64,000 nucleotides of DNA from Chitinolyticbacter meiyuanensis (GTDB lineage Bacteria; Pseudomonadota; Gammaproteobacteria; Burkholderiales; Chitinibacteraceae), in assembly GCF_008033135.1 (NCBI RefSeq), contig NZ_CP041335.1:3973925-4037924 (forward strand), read 5' to 3'. Below are positions 58,800 through 64,000 of this stretch, piece after piece. The number at the start of each line of letters is the position of its first letter. The stretch's first letter is position 1. The position numbers and the translations under genes were made by a program. Below the pieces are notes generated by a model. That model searched no databases, was not told the DNA's origin, and was given only the letters and a program-made list of their open reading frames with translations.

Positions 58800-59573
58800 T
58801 CAACCGGGCGAAAAGCCCGGCTGCACCTGGGTCTGGTATTCGATGTGCTCGATGCGCGACACTGGCTCCGGCGTACCGACACCGAGCGCCAGCTCCAACT
58901 CGCCACGCACGGCCAGCAGCACCGTCACGTAGGGCCAATCACTGCTGCCGAGCCGCTGCGATGTCGACTCGACGCGGGCCGGCCAGGCCAGCGGCCGATA
59001 CAGCCGCAGCGCCAGCGGCCCGTCACCCGGCACGACCAGATCAACCACATTGGTATCGGCAAGGCGGGCGAGAACGGCGCCGGTCACCTCCCCGGCCAGT
59101 TCGCTCGCCACGGCGCCGGTAGCGGCCCACACTGCCAGCGTCAGCGCCAGGCTGGCCGACTGGCGTTCGGTATAACCCCGCGCAGCCTCGCCGCGCAGGC
59201 GGGCCAGCACCGGCGCGGTGGGCGGCGTGAGGAACTGCAGCGTCTGGCCCTGCTGCACATAATGGTCCGCCGCATTCAGCAGTCGCCCCGGCGGAGCCTG
59301 GACATCGGCCACGGCAAACCCGGCCGGCACCGTGAAGTTGCCGGGCTGGCCGGCCTTGGCCGCGAGCGTGCGCGCCTGCAGTCGGTAGGCCGGGCCGCGG
59401 GCGCCGCCGGCTTCGTCGCCGGCCCAGCCGGTTTCCAGGCTGCCCGCACTCAGGCAGACCGCCGGCTTGGCCGCCGTGGGCACCGGTGCCACCGGCCCCA
59501 GCACCAGGCTGGCACGGTCGCCGAGCAGTTGCTTCAAGTCGGCATCAAACAGTTTTTCGAGGGCGTGCAGCAT
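58800..59573 (-). CDS. Hypothetical protein at the end of the tail-like cassette
   Basis: A 257-residue protein without signal peptide that I do not recognise. It begins with a short helix (LEKLFDADLKQLLGDR) and continues as predicted beta-rich sequence with Ala/Val-rich strands. It ends YQTQVQPGFSPG. Being last in the cassette with fibre-like proteins, it may be a tail or baseplate accessory. The start is 21 bases after the preceding gene. Confidence 0.65.
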   Translation of the reverse strand: MLHALEKLFDADLKQLLGDRASLVLGPVAPVPTAAKPAVCLSAGSLETGWAGDEAGGARGPAYRLQARTLAAKAGQPGNFTVPAGFAVADVQAPPGRLLNAADHYVQQGQTLQFLTPPTAPVLARLRGEAARGYTERQSASLALTLAVWAATGAVASELAGEVTGAVLARLADTNVVDLVVPGDGPLALRLYRPLAWPARVESTSQRLGSSDWPYVTVLLAVRGELELALGVGTPEPVSRIEHIEYQTQVQPGFSPG

Positions 59574-59594
59574 GGGAGTTCCGTCGAACAGGAG

Positions 59595-60854
59595 TCAGGA
59601 AGCGTCGGCCGGCACGGTATACACCGCCAGTTGGGCCCAGCGGGCCGCGTCGCCAATGGGCAGCCACGGGCCAGCGTCGACGCTGAACAAGGTATCGCCC
59701 GCCACCGTCGGGCGCTCCGTGCCGGTGTACCACAGCGCATCACCGTGCTGCGCGCTGGCGACCAGCCAATAGTCGCCCTTGGTCAGCGCCAGTGTTTCCG
59801 GCCAGCGGGCACGAATCCAGTCCGGCGTCGTCTTCTCGGCAGCCACCTGCAGCATGCCCCCCAACGGCGGGCCACCCGGCTGACCGCCGTCGTCGGCATA
59901 CAACGCCAGCGCCAGTTGCGGTTCCGCTTCGGCGCGGCGCGCAAAAAGCGCCACGGCCGACACGACCTGCGATGTTTCGTCCCAGCGAAAACGCTGCGCA
60001 ACCCGATAGGCGTCGCTCAGGCGTCGCGCTTCGATCGCCGCAGGCACAGCAACCGGTGGCAGCGATGCCACCTCGCCGGGCCGAGGCCGGTGCGGGTTTT
60101 CGGGCGCGGGGCCGCCGCCGTCCGGGCGCGGATCGACGGCTTCGGCCTGCAAAATGGCGTCGAAGCGTTCGATCCGCAGCTTGCGCGTCGCCGCGGCCGT
60201 CAGGCGCAGCGGCACCACCCGGCTGCCGGGATGGTCGAGCAGGTAGCGGTTGACCAGGCGGGCGAGCCCACCGACCTCGACCGGCACCAGCGGCAACACG
60301 CCGGCCTGACGGAAGAACGGTGGATCATCACCGACCGCCAGCGCCACATGGCAGGGCTGGTCGGACACAGTGAAGCTGAGCCCACCGACCTTGGCAGCGC
60401 CAGGCACCAGCACCTTCTGGTCGTTCTGCGCCAGCACCTCCACCGACACGGCACTGGCCGCCAGTGGGGCAAAACCCTGGTTGGCCGTCGTGATCGGCAA
60501 GGTATCGAGTGGCATCAGCGGTAGCCAGATGCCATCGCTGAGGATGCGGATACGGCCCGCCGCATTCGCCGTATTGGCCGCGAAGGCCAGGCCGGCAAGC
60601 GCGCGCTCCTCCGCCCATTCGGCGCGCACCCAGCGCGCGGCATTGTTGGGCAGATCGGCCACGTCGCCGCTGACTGTGACGCCGGTTGCGGCCTTGGTCG
60701 CGCCGCTGTCCGCCCGCAATGCGAGCGTGATCCGCTCCAGCTTGCGGCCCGGCGGCACTACCAGCTGCAACAGCAGGCCGTCGGCGCTGACCTCGAGCGC
60801 ACGGCCGCTTGCCGGCTTATCGCTGCTCAACAATTGCACGGTAGCGTCGGCCAT
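59595..60854 (-). CDS. Hypothetical beta-rich protein of the tail-like cassette
   Basis: A 419-residue protein without signal peptide or membrane segment. The middle (about 250-275) is Pro-rich and separates two beta-rich halves. The second half contains WPETLALTKGDYWLVASAQHGDALWYTG, which resembles a carbohydrate-binding or jelly-roll domain in tail-associated proteins. I cannot name a family. It begins twelve bases after a small coiled-coil gene. Confidence 0.65.
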   Translation of the reverse strand: MADATVQLLSSDKPASGRALEVSADGLLLQLVVPPGRKLERITLALRADSGATKAATGVTVSGDVADLPNNAARWVRAEWAEERALAGLAFAANTANAAGRIRILSDGIWLPLMPLDTLPITTANQGFAPLAASAVSVEVLAQNDQKVLVPGAAKVGGLSFTVSDQPCHVALAVGDDPPFFRQAGVLPLVPVEVGGLARLVNRYLLDHPGSRVVPLRLTAAATRKLRIERFDAILQAEAVDPRPDGGGPAPENPHRPRPGEVASLPPVAVPAAIEARRLSDAYRVAQRFRWDETSQVVSAVALFARRAEAEPQLALALYADDGGQPGGPPLGGMLQVAAEKTTPDWIRARWPETLALTKGDYWLVASAQHGDALWYTGTERPTVAGDTLFSVDAGPWLPIGDAARWAQLAVYTVPADAS

Positions 60855-60866
60855 GGCGATTCCGCG

Positions 60867-61055
60867 TCAGGCCGCCGGATGATCCGGCGCAGCATCGGCA
60901 GCCAGCATTTCTTCCAGTACCTGGATCGCGCCACCGATGCGCAGCAGCGTCTGGCTCACCTCGTTGCTGCGGCGCTCCAGTTCGGCGAGCATCTGCTGGC
61001 CGGAATCGTATTCGTGGCGCAGTTCGGCAAGGCGGGCTTCAATCTGTGGCTTCAT
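60867..61055 (-). CDS. Small coiled-coil protein of the tail-like cassette
   Basis: A 62-residue protein that is nearly one heptad-rich helix: IEARLAELRHEYDSGQQMLAELERRSNEVSQTLLRIGGAIQVLEEML. Similar short proteins occur near tail-fibre genes of Mu-like prophages. A trimerising or fibre-assembly role is possible. It lies between the lectin gene and the 419-residue gene with gaps of 24 and 12 bases. Confidence 0.7.
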   Translation of the reverse strand: MKPQIEARLAELRHEYDSGQQMLAELERRSNEVSQTLLRIGGAIQVLEEMLAADAAPDHPAA

Positions 61056-61079
61056 GGAGTTATCTCGATTGCGGGTGGG

Positions 61080-62045
61080 TCAGCTGCCAAACGCCAGCCA
61101 GGTTCCGGTGGCACCGTAGATCACGGTATCGTCCCAGGTTTGTACGGCAATGCGGAAACCGGTGCTGCTGATGTTCTCGGCCCAGGTTTTCAAGCGCAGG
61201 TTGCGGGTTTTCTCGGCATCGACGAAACCGATCGCGACCAGCACCGTGGGCGGGTTGCGAAAGCCACTGAGGCCGATATCAAAATACTTGATGGTCTTCT
61301 CGAAGCGACCGCCGCTATCCCAGTTGCCGCCGCGGATGACCACTGCGGAGGTCTGCCGGCCCCCATCGGCAAAGGTCAGCCCGCCACGCGCCACCAGTTC
61401 GCCTTGCACGTCGAGCTTGCCGTTGCCGCCCCATTCCTTGCCGATCACCATGCCGCTCTTGTTGAGCACGTAGAGCAGCTCGTCGCCGGCAATATGCAGG
61501 CGCCCCGGGCAGAACACCTGCTCGCTGGCCTTGATGCGGATGCTGCCTTCCACATGCAGCCGCGCCTGCGGGCTGGCGGTGCCAAGGCCGGTGTTGCCGT
61601 TGACGATCAGCGCCGGGATCGACAGCGTCTGCTGCGGAATCAGCGCCAGCTGGCTGCTGAGCGAGCTGATGCTGGTCGTCAGATCGCTGCGCGCCTTGTC
61701 GAGACTGGTCTTGCCCTGCTCCAGCCCGGCGAAGGCCCGATCGAGATCGGCCAATACATCGCGCGCGCCGATCTTGAGGCTGTCCTTCAGCGTGAGGCTG
61801 CGGGCGGCGATCTGCGCCTCCGGATCGATGCGGCTGCCGTCGATCGCCCGCTCGCGAATGCCCTCGCGCGGAATCGCCCGGCCCAGCGCGGTGTGATCGT
61901 GGTTGGCGATGTCGGTGCGCGCCAGCACCTGCGCGGTATTCCAGTCGTCCGCACGGATGATGTCGCCGGCCGATTTCTTCACATACGGCGCCACCGTGGC
62001 GCCGAGTTCGCCGGTCCTGAGGACGTTGTCCTTGATGTCGGGCAT
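61080..62045 (-). CDS. Fibre-like protein with C-terminal H-type lectin domain
   Basis: A 321-residue protein. Residues 20-46 form the docking-like segment APYVKKSAGDIIRADDWN shared with the S74 gene. A helical shaft region (about 80-135) and a short beta repeat follow (LHVEGSIRIKASE, as in tail fibres). The C-terminus (about 255-320) matches H-type lectins: FRNPPTVLVAIGFVD, LRLKTWAENISSTGF, TWDDTVIYGATGTWL. It would bind glycans as a receptor-binding protein. No signal peptide is present. Confidence 0.82.
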   Translation of the reverse strand: MPDIKDNVLRTGELGATVAPYVKKSAGDIIRADDWNTAQVLARTDIANHDHTALGRAIPREGIRERAIDGSRIDPEAQIAARSLTLKDSLKIGARDVLADLDRAFAGLEQGKTSLDKARSDLTTSISSLSSQLALIPQQTLSIPALIVNGNTGLGTASPQARLHVEGSIRIKASEQVFCPGRLHIAGDELLYVLNKSGMVIGKEWGGNGKLDVQGELVARGGLTFADGGRQTSAVVIRGGNWDSGGRFEKTIKYFDIGLSGFRNPPTVLVAIGFVDAEKTRNLRLKTWAENISSTGFRIAVQTWDDTVIYGATGTWLAFGS

Positions 62046-62088
62046 GGCTGCTGTTTCCTGGGCGGCGACGCAAGCCGCCGGGCTGTGG

Positions 62089-63627
62089 TTATCGGGCCTG
62101 CAGCGCGTCGATCTGCGCCTGTTGTGCCTTGATGGCTTCGAGCAGCAACGGCACGAGGCTGAGGTAGCTGACCTGCTTCATGCCGTCCGGGCCGTCGCCG
62201 ACCAGCTGGGGCAGCACCTGCTCCACTTCCTGCGCGATCAGGCCAAGCTGCCGCTGCCCCTCGGCCTCACCGTTCTTCCAAAGGAAGCTCACGCCGCGCA
62301 GGCGCCTGACGAGGCCCAGCGGATCGGCCAGCGGTTCGATCGCTTCCTTGAGGCGGACATCGGAGCTGTTGCGCAGCTGCATGGCGATGGTGTCGAACTG
62401 GAAGTAGCGGTTGCGCGACCAGTCGTAGACGTAGAGGTTGTCGTCGATGCCGATGTAGGCCTGGCCGCCGTACCGGTACAGCACACCGTCGCGCTTGATG
62501 TGCGCACCGAGGTTGTTCTCGAACACCACGCCGTTGTTCACCTCGAGCTGGCCGGACATGGTGGTATCGCTGGTCACATGGAAGCTGCCGTTCACTTCCA
62601 GCCGATCCCATACGCTGACGCGGCGGGTGTTGCCGTCGTTGGCCTTGTTGCCGATGATCATCAACGTCTTGTAGCTGTTGATGTCGTTGGAAATTTCCGC
62701 CCAGCCGTTGCCGCCGTCGGGCTTGCCGCTCCAGCCGGACGAGATCCGCAGTGGCGAGCCGCTGCTTTGCAGCAGGTCCACCGCTTTGGTCTGCAAGGTC
62801 ATGTTGACCTTGGCCTCGTTGACGAAACTCAGTGGATGGGCGCTACGCGTGCCGATGATCATGCCGGCCGGCGCACCGTGAAATCCGCTGGTATGCGCGG
62901 TCACCCGGCCATCGACGGCACCGGCGCGCACCGACAGCTTGGTGGTGCTGGTGCTGGTGATGTCGAGCACGCGTGCCCAGCTCTCGCTGTTCTCCACCGC
63001 GGTACCGCCGATGGCCAGATGGCTATCGCGCAGGTAGCTCAGTGTCGAGCCCAGTACGGCGACGTTGTTGCCCTGACCGTTGGCCTCGACCCGGTAGAAG
63101 CGGAATTCCTGGCCGTCGCCACTTTCTGCCTGCATGTGCAGGTTCACGCCGGCACGGCCGTTGTCGACGCGGCGCCAGGCGCCGTCGTAATAGGCGTTCG
63201 AGCCGAAGTTCGACCACTTGCCGTCGCCTTCCTCGATGGTGGTCAGCGTGCGCAGCTTGATCGGGCCACTGCTTTGCAGGCCGTTGAGCCGGCTGGCGCC
63301 CTGTACCGTCAGATCGCCCTTCACCACCACGGCACCGTCGATATTGCCGCCGACGCGATCGAACTTCGCATCGCTCGCGGTCTTGAGGCTTGCCGCCAGC
63401 GCATCGAGCGATTGCAGCAGCGATTTGCCGCTGAACTTGAGATCGCCGCTCAATGTGAGCTCGGTCAGGCGCGCGGTGCTGCCGGGCTCCAGCCGGCTGC
63501 CGTTGATGGTCTGGCTGCGCACCGTCTCGATGTCGGCGCGGGCCAGGACCTGCATTTCGTTCCAGTCGGCGGCGAGCATGATGTCGCCAGCTTCCTTCTT
63601 GATATAAGGCGCGGGACGATCAGCCAT
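62089..63627 (-). CDS. Tail-fibre protein with peptidase S74 (intramolecular chaperone) domain
   Basis: A 512-residue fibre protein. Residues 7-33 are the docking segment PYIKKEAGDIMLAADWN, 19 of 27 positions identical to the lectin gene. Repeats of beta-fibre type follow, with G-x-L-x-V-x-G motifs. The C-terminal chaperone starts at S422 in SSDVRLKEAI, with K427 as the dyad partner. Such domains trimerise the fibre and cut themselves off before the Ser, leaving about 421 residues here. The upstream gene stops on the first base of this start. Confidence 0.86.
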   Translation of the reverse strand: MADRPAPYIKKEAGDIMLAADWNEMQVLARADIETVRSQTINGSRLEPGSTARLTELTLSGDLKFSGKSLLQSLDALAASLKTASDAKFDRVGGNIDGAVVVKGDLTVQGASRLNGLQSSGPIKLRTLTTIEEGDGKWSNFGSNAYYDGAWRRVDNGRAGVNLHMQAESGDGQEFRFYRVEANGQGNNVAVLGSTLSYLRDSHLAIGGTAVENSESWARVLDITSTSTTKLSVRAGAVDGRVTAHTSGFHGAPAGMIIGTRSAHPLSFVNEAKVNMTLQTKAVDLLQSSGSPLRISSGWSGKPDGGNGWAEISNDINSYKTLMIIGNKANDGNTRRVSVWDRLEVNGSFHVTSDTTMSGQLEVNNGVVFENNLGAHIKRDGVLYRYGGQAYIGIDDNLYVYDWSRNRYFQFDTIAMQLRNSSDVRLKEAIEPLADPLGLVRRLRGVSFLWKNGEAEGQRQLGLIAQEVEQVLPQLVGDGPDGMKQVSYLSLVPLLLEAIKAQQAQIDALQAR

Positions 63628-64000
63628 CAGAAGATCACCTCCCAGGTCAGCGTCAGTTCCAGGTTGCCGGAGCGGTTGATCGGCGGGAAGGTGACACGGT
63701 TGTACAGCACCGACTGCTCGTTGGAGAGCGACAGCACGATGCCCGCCTCCTGCAGCTCCTGCACGTCGCCACCGCCACGGGCTGGCAGCGTGGCCTGGAC
63801 CTTGGCCAGCACGCGCGGCAGCTCGCCATCGCCGATGGCTTTCGCTTCCAGCGACGGCACCGACGCCTCGGCGACATCGAGCGGCTTGTGCAGGCCCACG
63901 TCATCGGGCGAAGCCGGCTGGCCGCTGCCGCCGACGGCGATCTGCAGGCGGCCCGGCGCGACGGCGCCGGTCATCAGCTGCGCCAGCACCTGGCGGCCGG
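63627..64000 (-). CDS. Tail-associated protein, 5' part beyond the window
   Basis: The 123 codons visible form the C-terminal part of a protein that runs off the right edge; no ATG is needed inside the window, since the frame stays open to base 64000. GLHKPLDVAEASVPSLEAK and VTFPPINRSGNLELTLTWEVIF are reminiscent of phage tail-fibre base proteins. It stops directly on the start of the S74 gene. Confidence 0.65.
   Translation of the reverse strand, partial: GRQVLAQLMTGAVAPGRLQIAVGGSGQPASPDDVGLHKPLDVAEASVPSLEAKAIGDGELPRVLAKVQATLPARGGGDVQELQEAGIVLSLSNEQSVLYNRVTFPPINRSGNLELTLTWEVIF

Overview
The window is GC-rich bacterial chromosome with dense short-spaced operons. It most resembles a chitin-degrading betaproteobacterium of the Neisseriales (Chitinibacteraceae-like). 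That assignment is an inference from three things: secreted polysaccharide hydrolases with CBM5/12 modules and long Pro-Thr linkers, the hemA-prfA and dusB-fis gene orders, and the overall protein similarity. I see no tRNA, rRNA, CRISPR array or complete insertion sequence.

Layout. 1-5.5 kb: the end of a secreted EF-hand protein, an MFS exporter-dkgB pair divergent from a YafC-like LysR regulator, then small genes (VOC, DUF4124-STN, MAPEG, secreted hypothetical). 5.6-8.3 kb: a large secreted GH87-like beta-helix enzyme. 8.8-14.7 kb: a B12-binding radical SAM enzyme, small membrane and secreted proteins, an acyltransferase and a methyltransferase. 14.9-21.0 kb: one operon for D-amino-acid/N-acyl-D-amino-acid use (DSD1-type PLP enzyme, RpiR regulator, D-aminoacylase, RidA, KdgK, unknown barrel protein). 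21.3-28.3 kb: a GH16 beta-1,3-glucanase, prfA, hemA and a double-GH18 chitinase. With the GH87-like gene these enzymes would target alpha-1,3-glucan, beta-1,3-glucan and chitin, the main polymers of fungal walls. All three carry an almost identical CBM5/12 module.

28.5-43.0 kb: a LysR gene, then a complete carbon-phosphorus lyase locus. On the minus strand lie phnG-H-I-J-K, a 0.54 kb inverted-repeat element, then phnL-M. On the plus strand lie phnF, a second phnM-type gene, a DUF1045/2H gene and phnN. A converging minus-strand operon carries phnC-D-E, a PhnZ-like oxygenase and a PhnO-like acetyltransferase. A shared TTGTnTAGAYA-type site precedes phnG, phnM2 and phnC and probably marks the PhnF regulon. 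PhnP is absent; the DUF1045 protein carries paired HxT motifs of 2H phosphoesterases and could replace it.

43.2-58.8 kb: a SIMPL protein, an ArsR/SRPBCC operon with two near-identical upstream palindromes, a secreted Kelch/BACON-like/PPC protein, purD, purH, fis, dusB, nagA, and a second ArsR-led cluster of SRPBCC, YciI-like and SDR proteins. 58.8-64 kb: a minus-strand cassette running off the right edge that looks like the fibre end of a phage tail or tail-derived particle. Two of its proteins share an N-terminal docking-like segment but end in different modules (peptidase S74 chaperone or H-type lectin).
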